Assembly: GCA_030248065.1 (NCBI GenBank)
Contig: JASAMV010008676.1
Location: 1-64,000, forward strand
Reading direction: 5' to 3'
Length of the DNA: 64,000 nt
DNA from: Rhynchonema sp. JSB1_4
Lineage: Eukaryota > Nematoda > Chromadorea > Monhysterida > Xyalidae
The notes below the pieces were generated by a model that saw only the letters and a program-made list of their open reading frames with translations, did no database searches and was not told where the DNA came from. Position numbers and translations under genes: made by a program. Of this stretch, positions 25,268 through 36,900 are shown piece after piece. How positions within the stretch are numbered: the stretch's first letter is position 1; each line of letters starts with the position of its first letter.

Positions 25268-25708
25268 GGGCTTGTAGACAATGAGGACAAATTTTCGTCC
25301 TGAATCACATTTTGTGATAGCGTTCGAGAACTAGTTTTGGTCATCGCAAAAGTTGTTCAATGGGTGCAGGGGAACAACCTTTACGCTTGTACTCAGTATA
25401 TTGTGAATTCACTATGTGCACTGCTTGCAGTGGCTCTCCGCCCTCGCTATGCTCAGATGTGACGAAACTCTGTTCATGAGTTTGCACGCAGTGATGTTAC
25501 ATGCCAGCAATAAGATCTGCTGGCGATGCTTTTTGGAGGCAAATTTACCAGATGCGTCCGCACAGACGAGCCCTGGCGCCTCGGTCTGTCTGCGAAAGCA
25601 GGGCGAAACAGACCAACATTACTGCACTCAGTACATTGGTGCCTCAGCTCTATCACAAAATAAACAAAAAAATTCAAACAGAAATTTGTCCTCATTGTCT
25701 ACGAGCCC
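25268..25708. mobile_element. MITE with ends GGGCTTGTAGACAATGAGGA
   Basis: A 27-bp left end is matched by the complement at 25682-25708 with one mismatch. Spurious reading frames inside are not genes. Confidence 0.84.
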
Positions 25709-26092
25709 ATTAAGGATATGCCGCACACATTCGCATGCACGAGCTGGTTCCTGTTTATACTGTACTTTATATGTGCTTCCGGTGAAACATCAACATGAAA
25801 CCACCAGCTAAGTGGTGGCCATCGCGCGCAACAATGCTCCAGTACGCAGAAAAAGCAGACAATTCAGAATCCAGTTCGTTATTGGTCATCCACTGGTTTC
25901 ATAGGACTTGCACGGACTCCGTAGAAGCTTCGATTCCCCCATTGACCGAAAGCTGGTTCCACCACTGGCACGGAGAGTGACTTTTATTCAAAAAGGGGTG
26001 TAAAGGGCAGTGTATTAGACACAACAGGGCAAAGTTTGTGGACTTGTTTATGTGATGGAAAGTTTTCATATATACATAGTGTGTACTGGATG

Positions 26093-26495
26093 CAGTGTAG
26101 TTCCTGGTCCGGCGGGGAAATTAGTGTACCTCCCTATCCCTACTTTTTCGGAGGGGAAATTAGTGTACCTCCCTGGGGGGCGCGGAAGGAGAGGAAAGAC
26201 CCAAATTCAGGAAAAGGTCACTTTTTGAGATGGAAAATTTGACCTATTTTCCCCCTTTTTGGAAAAAAATCTTCATAAAAAGGGTATTTTGGCGACTTTT
26301 GACAACATTGACCTAGAAATGACACATTTTAGGCCTAAAAATGCCCATCTTGGGCCTAAAAATGCCCATTTTAGGCGCAAAAATTGGGGAAATTAGTGTG
26401 CCCGGCGGGGAAATTAGTGTATACTAGTGTACCTTGGTCGGGGGTATATAGTGTACCTTAGGGGGGACCCCTTCTCCCCCCAAGGAACTACACTG
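26093..26495. mobile_element. hAT-like element, CAGTGTAG family
   Basis: Ends CAGTGTAGTTCCT and AGGAACTACACTG with the perfect 8-bp duplication ACTGGATG at 26085-26092 and 26496-26503. The interior repeats GGGGAAATTAGTGTACC several times. Confidence 0.93.
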
Positions 26496-26730
26496 ACTGG
26501 ATGTGTGTTTCTGTGAGCACGTATTCAAGCAGGCTGATTCATTTATCAATCGAATCGCTGCAAAGCAACACAAAATATGTATCTTTCATTCTGTGACCTG
26601 CAATGCACAAAAGCATACAGTATGTGCTGCACCAGCGTTGGCCCCGCGCGATCAGTTCCTAGTTCCTATGCCTACCGTAACCTGCATTCGTTAACGAGTT
26701 GTCCACGCGCTTCCGCGCGTTGAAGCGTTA

Positions 26731-26897
26731 AGGGCGGGCTTAGGTTGAATCCGGAAATCGGAATCCGGAAATATTTCCGGAAAACGCATTGTTTTTGCAT
26801 GTAAATTCTTGGCGTTTTCCGGAAATATTTCCCGTGCCCAGAAATGTTTTGTATTTTTGCGTACAAATTATATCCGGATTCAACCTAAGTTCGCCCT
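26731..26897. mobile_element. TTCCGGAAA-family MITE
   Basis: AGGGCGGGCTTAGGTTGAAT and the complement ending TTCGCCCT, with CCGGAAATATTTCCGGAAAA inside. Relatives lie at 31850-32166 and 59378-59505. Confidence 0.78.
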
Positions 26898-27425
26898 AAA
26901 ATAACGGCCCCTGAATTCGTGCTAGTCTGCAGTTAGCTAAAGACAATTTTGCACTTGGCGTGGGCGATATCGGAAATTCCATTTGTGTATGTTTACACAA
27001 GTTCCCTAATGTCCTTATTAGCCAGCGTGTTTTCAAGTTCATACAAGTGTATATGTACATCGTCGATGCATGTGTTGCATTGTTTTCGTGTTGTGTGTCG
27101 CACAAAACTCCCACGATCACGCGGCGTGATCCAGTATTTGATTTGATCTATTGGGAATAGGTATGTATAGTGGTGAGCGTCTGTGTGCACAATGTTTAAC
27201 AGTCATAGTCATAAAGGCCAAGGTGTCTAATAGTCATACAGGGTGTCTCAAAAATACCGTACTGCTCGCTATGTTTCAGCTCATACATATGTAGCTAATG
27301 CTATGGAGGTTTTATTGAATGTATTTGTGACGCAATCGATTTGGGTCGACGATTCTGTTTACGTCAGATGTGCAACACAGAGATCAAAGCACTGGTTGCC
27401 CTATGTCACATGGGTGTTGTGTGTT

Positions 27426-27829
27426 AAGGCCTAACTCTTCTTCGTTCTCTCAGAGAACAAAGAACAAATTCTCGCTCGCTGATTGGCTGTTGAACATACG
27501 TGGACCAATCAGCGCTCGAGAATTTGTGGTCTGGCGAATAGATACACACCGCGTATTACGAGCCCGAGAATATTATACGCTGTGCTTATGTGGCTTTGTC
27601 CCTGCAGCGTAACGTTATACGAGGAGAGAATTGTGTGTGCACTGCGTATCGTACGGTTTATGAAGTGGTTAGTGCGGCCACTGAGCTCGTTCCTGTAGCT
27701 CAGTTGGATAGAGCGCCTGACCGGTTGGGAGGTCGGAGGTTCGAGTCCTCTCAGGAACATTGTTTGGTGGTCGCAAGTCGACAAATTTGTTCTTTGTTCT
27801 CTGAGAGAACGAAACATAGTTAGGCCTTT
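27426..27829. mobile_element. Inner inverted-repeat element carrying the tRNA-like sequence
   Basis: Termini GGCCTAACTCTTCTTCGTTC and the inverse; about 43 bp match across GTTCTCTCAGAGAACAAAGA. Near the left end a hairpin (CTGATTGGCTG / CCAATCAGCG) resembles the hairpin at 47977-48115. The tRNA-like sequence occupies 27689-27759. Confidence 0.84.
27689..27759 (+). tRNA. tRNA-like sequence, anticodon loop apparently shortened (pseudogene?)
   Basis: Perfect 7-bp acceptor stem (GTTCCTG / CAGGAAC), A box TAGCTCAGTTGG, D stem GCTC/GAGC, B box GGTTCGAGTCC and a T stem are all present. At 71 nt it is about 2-3 nt short. The anticodon arm can only be closed as CCTGA/TTGGG around a 4-nt loop, or GACC/GGTC around 8 nt, so no anticodon can be assigned. 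It lies inside an inverted-repeat element that is itself inside a larger TA-flanked one. It may be a decayed tRNA gene kept as a pol III promoter. Confidence 0.6.
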
Positions 27830-28520
27830 AGTCACCCTATGTGCTTGACATGTTGGAAGAACGGCCAAACCATGCGGTTAGACAGCGGCCTTGAAACATC
27901 AGGCAAGCGATTCATGGCTGTGTGCAGTTACATAGCGTTCGCGGAATCACGTTCTGATTCGGTTGCACCGTAAATGAACGAAACCGAACCTCTGTAACGT
28001 AGTTATCACCAGAAAAGCGGCGAGTAGAACGGTAGTTTTGAGACACCCTGTATAGGTACATAATATCTGGGATACTTTTCTGTCAGAGCAATTTTTTCAA
28101 CAAGTTGTCGGGGTTATTCCGAAAATTTTCGTTTGATAACAAATGTTAATCCATTAAAAACGTTGGAGCTTCTAGTCAAGCTAGTCCAGGTTCAGCTCCA
28201 CGGAAACACTCCTTCGGCCAATACAAAATTGCGTTATTTTGTCGCAGCAACTGTTAATCCTGTTATTGGATACCGGCCCTCGCATACTATAGTTCTCGGA
28301 CTAACCACAATTATTCTGTTGTTCCCCCTCGCGCTCGGACGGCGTCAAAAATCTTATCTACGAGCAGCACGTCAATTTCAGTATGCTTTATATAAATGCC
28401 TTATTCAAGATAATTGCTCATATGTATAAAATATACAAGAGCAAAGAGACTGTCAACTTAGGTACGCTGCCTTTAGAACTGAAAAACAAGCCCACCAAAA
28501 TATTTCCGTTGTTCCCTCTG

Positions 28521-28862
28521 TCCCAGAGTTGAAAAAAAAATTTAATTAAAGAGCTTTATTAAAAAAAATTTTTTTGATTATTTTGACGAAAATTTTTTCA
28601 TCAGAAAAGTGTTGCAAACGACATTTCAGGATAAATGAAATCGATACAACATACTTTTCAAACATTGAAAAATTTTCGCCTCAGACCCAACTTGTGTGGT
28701 GACACCCGGTAGTATTGTGCAGATTCTATGGTCTCCGACCAGTCTGAGGTTGATGTTCACTAACGATGTTACTCTAATATATTGTAGCATGCCGTACAAC
28801 GTATTTTAATGCATCTAATGCCATATGAGTGATATACGACCACCAAAATATCGATTACTGCC
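28521..28862. mobile_element. Degraded relative of the hAT-like element at 61490-62208
   Basis: Shares, in reverse orientation, GTTGCAAACGACATTTCAGG, the CCTCAGACCCAACTTGTGTG region and ATGCCGTACAACGTATTTTA with the interior of that element. Terminal repeats are not intact. Confidence 0.7.
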
Positions 28863-30252
28863 CCAGTGGAAAATTTTCATTTTTTTTTCGCTCGGTTTTT
28901 TATCGACTTTTTAACCGGCTGCAAACATCCCAAAAGATCGTCAGCCCATCAGCGACCAGGATGTCGTACCCTACCCTTGTTTTCGGTTGTGTTTGCAGGT
29001 CGCTATAATCAGGTACAAATAGGGTCGCAGAATGTCCATGCTGTTCTAGAGCCGGCTGACAATGTTGAAATACTCCCAATTTTCCGCTTAAGGCCCCCGA
29101 GGCTGTAACGGTCACCTGCAGGTTCTGATTGGACGTGTTTCGTTCTTTGTCGTCGGCACTTTTTCCACCAATTTCCAGTTTGAGTCCCATTCAGACATTT
29201 CCTCGTGTCTACCTCTCACACACGCATTTGAACGACAACCCTCCAAAGCTGCATAAGCAAAATTGCACTCATAGACCCACAAAGGTTGTTTTGTTGTGAC
29301 TGCGCCGATATCTGCTCGCTATCAGTAGCTTACCAGAAGTGTTATGGTAAGTGGGCCCCTGCCAAGCACAAAAAAATGTTCTGGCACAGTGGGCGTATTT
29401 TCAAAAAGAAACTCGTGCATTAGCGCAAGTAATCGTCAAATTGAATAATGCTTGCCGCTACGCACATGCGTTATCAAATAAGGTCAACGTACCCGCCCAC
29501 TAATGTCACGATACACGCTTTGTGCTGTTCTGCCAGCGTCAAGCAAGCGCAATTATTATTCCGCGACCTTTCAGGCCCTGAAGTTTAGGCCAGACCTTTT
29601 CAGACCCAGTTTTTCAGGCCCGGCCGATATGCCCAGCATATTTGGCCCATTTATAGGCTTAGGCTTACGGGCCTGAATGGCAACAACGTCAAGCTCGTGA
29701 ACATTATTTGAAAAGGGTCGCATCTGTAGATGATATTACTTGAGCTTATAGCTTTGAGCGATTGTAATTGTTAGGGTTTCGGATGGTTTGACAGCGCATA
29801 CGGAATTTCTTCTGAAGTTGCCAGCAGAATAAGAATAAGAATAAGGAAATCAGCCAGGTGCCGGTAAATTAAGCCGCCCACTGATCAATGTCCGTGTTTG
29901 ATCAAACAGCGGAAGTTTTGTCTACTTCCGAATTTGCGCTGCTCTGGCACAGTAATACAATATTATTGTGACGCGGCTCCTGTGTGGCCATTTGTGCCCC
30001 TCAGGGAGTAATTTGATCACAACAGCGTCAAAACAGTCACGGTATTAACGAACTTTAGCTTTACATCGTTTCTCATAATACTCAATATATGTTTCCTCAT
30101 TAGCATTTTTGTGATCAGGCATACCGAGTTTATTTAAGCCAGAATGTCACTGAGAAAATAAAGGTGTCGCTCCCAGTAGAGGCGCTGCTCTGATATAATA
30201 GAAGACCCGTATGGTCAGAGGGGGCTGTAAAAAACAGAAGCCCAGGGCTCAT
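28863..30252. other. No supported gene (apart from the dispersed repeat at 29572-29692)
   Basis: Only chance frames. Just before this stretch, a 98-codon frame at 28133-28429 has no known domain and abuts the end of a MITE. Confidence 0.45.
29572..29692 (+). repeat. TTCAGGCCC/TTAGGC dispersed element, partial copy
   Basis: Contains CCAGCATATTTGGCCCATTT and ATAGGCTTAGGCTTACGG. The right part is lost. Confidence 0.75.
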
Positions 30253-31029
30253 GTTGAATTGAATCTTTTCGACCGTACCACACAAATGTTTTTACTCCCA
30301 AGCTTTCGTGACCGACTGAGGACACTTTTCAAGGGAAAACCTCAAATGGGTAAAAATATGGTTTCCAATTCTTTTTACGATGATTTCCAAAACAACGTTA
30401 TTTCACTCATTTCCGTGTCACGGGGGAATTTCCTTTTCACGTGTTCCGAGATCTTTATGATCACGGAACACGAAAATATTTCCGTGAAAATAAACGCTGT
30501 TTCCGTCAACACGCGAACATTTGACTTGTGTAGTCATCACCAATTGAAGAGCACCGTTTGCGCGTGCTTGCATTATTTCCGAAATAGTTCCGTGTTCAAC
30601 ACCGTCTGCCCTTAAAGGGGGCATTCCTGATCATCATGTGCAAAAGTGCGTCAAAGTCGGACAGTTTTGTTCCCGATAGACCATCTTGGCGGATCGATTT
30701 CGGTGGGTAATCGCCATTTTGGTGAAGTTCGTCAAAACTAATGTTCTTGATCTCGATGCCAACAAACGATATAAGTGAAAAAACCGAGGTCGAAAACCAA
30801 AAAAACAATAGCGGCGGGGCCGCTTTAAGTCTAGAAATCTTCGCGCACATTTATATGGATTCAACTGCGTTCAACGAACAGCAACAGTATATGGGTAAAG
30901 TATGGCTTTTACCCATATATGTACAATATATACTTGAGGTTTTCCCTTGAAAAGTGTCCTCAGTTGGTCACAAAACGTTGGGAGTAAAAACATTTGTGTG
31001 GTAAAGCGGTCGAAAAGATTCAATTCAAC
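30253..31029. mobile_element. Inverted-repeat element with about 100-bp arms
   Basis: The left arm GTTGAATTGAATCTTTTCGA through CAAGGGAAAACCTCAAATGG is matched by the inverse at 30935-31029. A shorter TTAA element (30616-30824) is nested inside. Confidence 0.84.
30616..30824. mobile_element. Shorter TTAA element nested in 30253-31029
   Basis: Flanked by TTAA at 30612-30615 and 30825-30828. Read inward, its right end resembles the ACCTGGCCC family of 32930-33577 (GGCCCCGCCGCTATTG versus GGCCCGCCACTATTG). The left end has diverged. Confidence 0.6.
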
Positions 31030-31849
31030 AAAAACCACGTCCAAGAGCATCGGTGTATGCAAATTATCTAGGCCCAGAGCTTCTAGCGGAACGATACAGC
31101 ACTGTTAGACTTGACGTTGAGCCTGGTAATGAGTTTCGGTGCAGCAAGAATTTCTATTTTCCCGTTTTTCGGTATCGCACGGCAAGCTTGAAAATGTTTG
31201 CTGATAAAGTGTGGTGACGTAAAGCAAGCACGGTTTAGACTTCCTGGTTTGGGTGGGACTATGATAGTGATTCATCGGCCGTGTTTTCTGTGGTGCTACA
31301 GTGTGATGGCTCAGCTCTTCCGTAATCCTGTAATTGGACCTCAACGGTCAACACTTTGATCGGACCTTTGTATGAAATTACGAAGTCAATCTAAGTCGCC
31401 ACGCGCAAGTTAATTTATTTTTTCCGTTTTGTATCCGCGATACTGTTTGCGGGTTGGGTAGCAAAAGATGCCATGTGCCATTTATTGCCTGGTATGCACT
31501 TTGCTGGCCAGGGTTGGTCGGGCTTGGCAGTAAAATTGTTGATGTCACATGTGCTACATAGTACCCTATGTATGTATACTATGCGATTTTTGACCAGCGT
31601 AAAAACTGCTCACAGTTCACAGAGAAAAACAAACTTTTACACGTGTCTAAATCACAGAACACAAGATTTTACTGCCCCAGCCAACGCTGGTCAGCCAAAG
31701 CGTAATTCATGACACCTACTGTACATGTAGGTCGAATTCTCGAAACCGCTTGCGCGCAATCATTGCACTTACGCAATTTCGCAATCCAATTGTGCAATTC
31801 AAATGTACCAGCGTAATCTCTTTCAGATCTTTTTTATCCGTTTTTGACT

Positions 31850-32166
31850 TGCGGATGCGGAACAGCATCTCAGTTTTCTGGAAATATTTCCGGATTCCGG
31901 TTTCCGGATGCAATATGAAAAATTTTCGGAAATGTTTGCATTCTTTTGAAAACACAGTGAAGTGAAATCTGATTGAAGGTTAATTCCGTGTTCCCTAAAA
32001 TTCATCCGGAGATCGGAATCCGGAAATATTTCCAAAAAACGCAAAAATAAAAAATTGTCTGGAAACCGGAATCCGGAAATATTTCCGTAGTCCGGAAATG
32101 TTTTGTATTTCTGCATGCAAATTATTTCCGGGTTCCGGATTCCGAATTTTTAACCGAAATTCGCCC
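31850..32166. repeat. TTCCGGAAA-family repeats
   Basis: Multiple AATCCGGAAATATTTCC blocks in both orientations; the right end ACCGAAATTCGCCCT matches that of 26731-26897. Boundaries uncertain. Confidence 0.68.
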
Positions 32167-32724
32167 TGTGGTGTTGATCACATCCAAACGTATTGATTAC
32201 GTGACGTCAAATACACTTTTTTCTAATCTATAATTTACAGTAATGTACATATCTTATCAACACAGGCAGCGTGTGCGTATGTTTCGGGTGTATTATACCG
32301 CAATTTGTGCACCATGCTGAGTGCTTCACTGTGTGCTGAGCTAACGCTCTGCTGTTACGATGCATGAAGTGGCCAGGAAACACTTTTTGGAATGTTTGTC
32401 TTGGATATGGCCATCCCGCCCCCGAATCGTAACTTACGCTTGACATTTTGCCCCAATTGAACGGTCACTTTTAGGCGCAACCAGAACGATAATGCAGAGC
32501 GACAATACAACCAACGAAGGTGCTATTAGTCAGCTTCAATAAAGGCCGGCTTCCTGAACGTCTGTCCATCGCATCCAAAAAATTGCTTTTTATTCATGTT
32601 TCAATTATTGTGAGACGTTTTACAATAGTGTGAGTGGTGCGTCAGGTTTCACCCAAACTATGTAGTTTGGCTCTGAAACTTGTATACCATCAGGTTTTGG
32701 GGCTAGTCCCTGGCTGTCCATCTA

Positions 32725-32809
32725 AGGGCGCACACATGTAGGCCAGGGCCGGGGCCATGAAAAATAATCTATGTCCAATGCCCCGGCCCTGGCCTACATG
32801 GGCGCGCCC
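32725..32809. repeat. Hairpin MITE AGGGCGCACACATG
   Basis: Arms with TGTAGGCCAGGGCCGGGGC and GCCCCGGCCCTGGCCTACA flank ATGAAAAATAATCTATGTCC, which also occurs at about 46921-46945. Confidence 0.8.
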
Positions 32810-32929
32810 AAACTGATGAGACTCAGGCAGCAGCGGTCTTAGACTTCGTGTCAAAACGGTTACAGCCCTCCACGCGTCATATGCGTTTGCACGTGCCCAC
32901 AAAGCACACCCGCATTTACATATCATTAA

Positions 32930-33577
32930 ACCTGGCCCGCCACTATTGATATTTAAAATTTTTGGTTTGTTTTTTTTGCTCTAGTTTAGTTGCCGACATC
33001 GAGACGAATAAGGTTTATATTCATGACTTTTTTATCTGGTGCAGATTTTATATCGAAATCAATCGATAAACACCGGTTCTCGGGAACAAAATTAAAAAAA
33101 ATAGATAGACCCCCACTGCTTGGCAATCACGTCAGCCAGGAACAAAATTTTGAATTGCCGCAAAATTGTCATAGGCTTACAGTATGCTATTAGGGATTTT
33201 ACGCTCCCGACTTTACGCTCCCACTACACAGTGCTGCCAGTGCGCGCGCTTGCAATACGTGTGTTATGCACTGACAAACAGAGCGGCACTGTACAAAACG
33301 CATGGGCAAGATCACGTGACTACCGTATGCCTGTGATAAGAAGCAGTCGGCCATCTTGAATATTTGTTCCTGTCTTCCTGAAATGCACTAAATGGGGGTC
33401 TATCTATTTTTTGGAATTTTGTTCCCGAGAATCGACGTTTATCGATTAATTTCGGTATTAAATCGGCATTTAATGGAAAAGTCACGAATATAAACCTTGT
33501 TCGTTTCGATGTCGGCAACAGCAATAGATCATAAAAACAGAACAAAATTTTCAAATATCAATAGTGGCGGGCCAGGT
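32930..33577. mobile_element. TTAA-flanked MITE, ACCTGGCCC family
   Basis: Ends ACCTGGCCCGCCACTATTGA and the complement, flanked by TTAA at 32926-32929 and 33578-33581. Inner arms match through CGACATCGAGACGAATAAGG and the opposite strand. Confidence 0.9.
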
Positions 33578-33979
33578 TTAAATCATTAATCATGTTTGTG
33601 CGTGATGCGTCACGCCCACAACGTGCGTAGTAAGGTACCGTATACCTATACATGCATGCATTAGTGCCATCATGTGACCTCGAATGTTTTCACTTTGAAA
33701 GTCAACTTAGTAGTTTTTAACGCCCTTTTTTGAAGTTCTACTTCAGCTTTTATTGAGGTATGCAGGTATACGCAAAACCTTGTCCACTCTTTTTCAGGTA
33801 CACTAATCGGATAACTGATAAACAACGCTGATCACAAAAGTGATTAATGTGTTGATAAGAATTGAGGCGCGTTTGAATGCTGAAAAAAGTGTCGAAACTG
33901 ACATCAATTCCAACTCTTAAAAATCATACTTCAGCATATTTACTGTGCGTAACAACGAAATACGCCCATAATTTAGACG

Positions 33980-36900
33980 ATGAAAGGAAATCCCAGCTTG
34001 AAGTTCATGATCGCTTTTCTGCTGGTGAGTGTGTGTATTATTTTTCCAACTTTGCATTTTTCCAATTTTTACACTTTTTCGAAATTTCCAGAGTCACGCC
34101 GCAGCGGAGTCTGCTGGTCATCTCTACGGGAGATGGACGGCTAAGAAAGGTCGGTGATGTTTCAGTATTAAAACTAGGGTCACGGATAAGATTTACCTTA
34201 TTGTTTAACAAGGATTTGCCACATACAGTAGTCTGTTTTGCATTGACCTGGCCGGACGCACGTGTACTAAAACCACAAATTAACAATCTCAAAAAGTGCC
34301 AACTTCTTGCGGGATATGTGCATGTTCTCCTTTTCGCACATCATCGTGCTCTCAGTGTTTTACGAGGTTCAAAGATCGAATTTCGCTCCTACTGAACAAC
34401 TATTGACTGATTTCGAGTTTGTGGCCAGCACAGAGCAATAGTGTGAAAAACCTTCACCTAGAAAGGCAAACTACACCAACACGATTACGATTACGCAAAC
34501 TACACCAGATTTTGAAGGTGTTGTGTATTCAAACCGAATAGAAAGCGAAAATCATCATGCTCCACTTTGCATTCTGCAACGTGTAACATTTCCCAAATCA
34601 GCAGCCACGCATGAATGTTTCACTAATCTGCCAGCTGCGAAATCGGGCTCGTGTTGGCGTAGTTTGCCTTTATGTATGTATACTCTGACAATTCTTTTGG
34701 GAGAAACTTTTCAAACGCGTTGCCTGATCCGCAAAGCACATTATGCGTGCACTGGCTACAGCGGTCACGTGACTTCTGTAGCCAGTGCACGCATAATGCG
34801 CTTTACGGATCAGGCAACGCCATTGAAAAGTTTCTCCCAAAAGAATTGCCAGAGTATACTTGGTGCGTATGGTGTGAAAAGTGGTGGTGTGAAAGAACAC
34901 CCAGCCTTAAGAGTGGTGTACAACTCGTCAAAAAATCGTGATGTTCTGTTGCAGGTCCTTGCGATTCACGTTTTGTGTGCCCGCCCAACTACAAATGTTT
35001 CAACGAGAATATGCGCATGGGTGCTGGCGTGTTTGATGGTTTCAATCTGTACAGAGCGCGTTGTACGACCATGTCAAATGGTGCGGGTGACGACATTTTT
35101 TAGCCTAACTCTGAATAATATAATATTAATCTATACTACTTAAACAGGAAGACGTACAGTATGTGTGTCTGTGGCTGGCCCCCTCCCACGGAGGTGCGGA
35201 CGGTTCAATTTTCACGGGTAGCTTTGGGTATGCTAACGGGTCTTCGGGGGGGGGGGGGGGAGGCGAGCCGGGCCGTAGGCACGGCCTAGTTAATAATAAT
35301 AATGGTAATAAAATTGCCCATCCCCGCCTTAGGTGTACAGGTACTGTAGGCTTACGCTGAGCCGGCAACTTCACAAAAGACGTGCGCTGGCGTGCAACTT
35401 GGTGTATGGAACGGATCTATACATGTACATACAAGTCACTCGCATGAGTATTACTGATGACGCTCAGAAACTTTATCCCAATTTCAAACAATTTGAACCT
35501 CACGAGAGCTTGTTTTTGGACAAAAACTATCAGACTGAGAGAACTTGATGAGAATAGAAAGTTTGATCAGATGGATCCTGTCACGAAGTTTATTGAAGCT
35601 CACACCGGAGGTTGCCCAAAAGGTCCCCTGGGACTTGGTGTTTGGGACACACTTCGAATTTAAGATTTCAGAAAATTTAGTGTCCCACATAACTCCGGAC
35701 TAAGTGCAAGCACATGAAACCTACACGGCTGAAAATGGCCATAGATGGAGGCGTGTTGCTCGGAAAATCCGCGCCAAATAAGCCATCTGGGTACCGATTG
35801 AATTGGGTGCGTGCGTGACGTATATTTGGCAATTTCCGTTACACCTCCCCCTAATTCTCAACTCCAATTTACAGGCATGTGCGCGAGCGCCAACCCGTGT
35901 GGTGACGATCAGTTCTGTCTGGAGACGGGCGTGTTGTGCTCCATGATAGCGAAACGCGATCAGGCCGAATGGTGCACGGTTCCCATGATTTGTTTCGATA
36001 AAGCAGTTTGGGTGAGTCTCACACGCGCAGCAAGGGTCTCGGGGGCTTATATGCGGAAGTTTATGACTTTAAAAGTAACGTGCTAAATGTTTTCATTTCC
36101 GTGTTAAAATCACAAGTACGTAAACTTATGCTGAAAAGTGTAGCGATGTACATATATAAGCTCCAAGTTTGTCTGATCACAGCATTGGTAGAGAGCGCAG
36201 AATTTGAATTTGGTCCTGGCTGATATGCGGTAGGATGTTGCCTGAATCATCAAGGACGGTACTCCACGGCAGCGCTCTTGATTATTCAGGCAACATCGCG
36301 TATCGCATTTCGCCGACCACCATATCCAGACTTTGGGCTCTGAGCATAACTATATCGAACTTCTTGTACAAGATGTTTTGTAAAATTCCAAGCCAGAATT
36401 TTGCGTTTCAATTTTCTCAGTAATTTGTATTTCTTCATTTCCATCCATTTTTGGTATTTCAAGTTGCCTTTCTGTTATTCATGTTCGGTAATTGCCTGAA
36501 TGTCAGTTGATTGCAAGTAAATTGCTGTTTATTGTGCCAAAGCTTCGCACAGCTTCATATTGGTCGCACAATGATTTTATAAGAATTGATCAATTTTGTC
36601 CTGAATCGTGAAAGGGAAAGTGACGGGGCAATGACGTTGCGTTGCGAGATCGCACGCAGAGTATGCAGTCCACAAAATGTTTCAGACCCGCAGCAACGTG
36701 GGTGCTCTGCTTGATTATTTTCAGCTGAAAATACTTTGTGAGAATCACAAATAGCAGTGGTTTCGAGTGACTGAACGTGAAAATCAGGTTTAATTTGACG
36801 AATTCTTATATGGTCATAGTCATTGTGCGATGTCAGCTGAAAATATTAATCTAGCAGAGCACCCACGTTGCTGCGGGTCTGAAACATTTTGGTGACTGCA

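Larger units (their letters stand above)
27239..28050. mobile_element. TA-flanked mariner-like MITE, outer element of a nest
   Basis: Ends CAGGGTGTCTCAAAAATACC and GGTAGTTTTGAGACACCCTG with TA at 27237-27238 and 28051-28052. CAGGGTGTC-type termini with TA are typical of Tc1/mariner relatives. It holds another inverted-repeat element (27426-27829). Confidence 0.88.

Noticed and set aside
28133..28429. 98-codon plus-strand frame with a hydrophobic stretch
   Set aside because: Begins at a non-ATG codon just after a MITE end and has no recognisable family; left unassigned.
33877..34395. 172-codon plus-strand frame
   Set aside because: Out of frame with the Cys-rich gene exons it covers; its apparent continuity spans a 67-nt intron.
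34523..35143. 206-codon plus-strand frame
   Set aside because: It runs through two MITEs and crosses an exon of the Cys-rich gene in another frame.
35126..35374. Pro- and Gly-rich frames on both strands
   Set aside because: They lie over the G-rich part of a Helitron-like element, which recurs at 8.8 and 39.6 kb.
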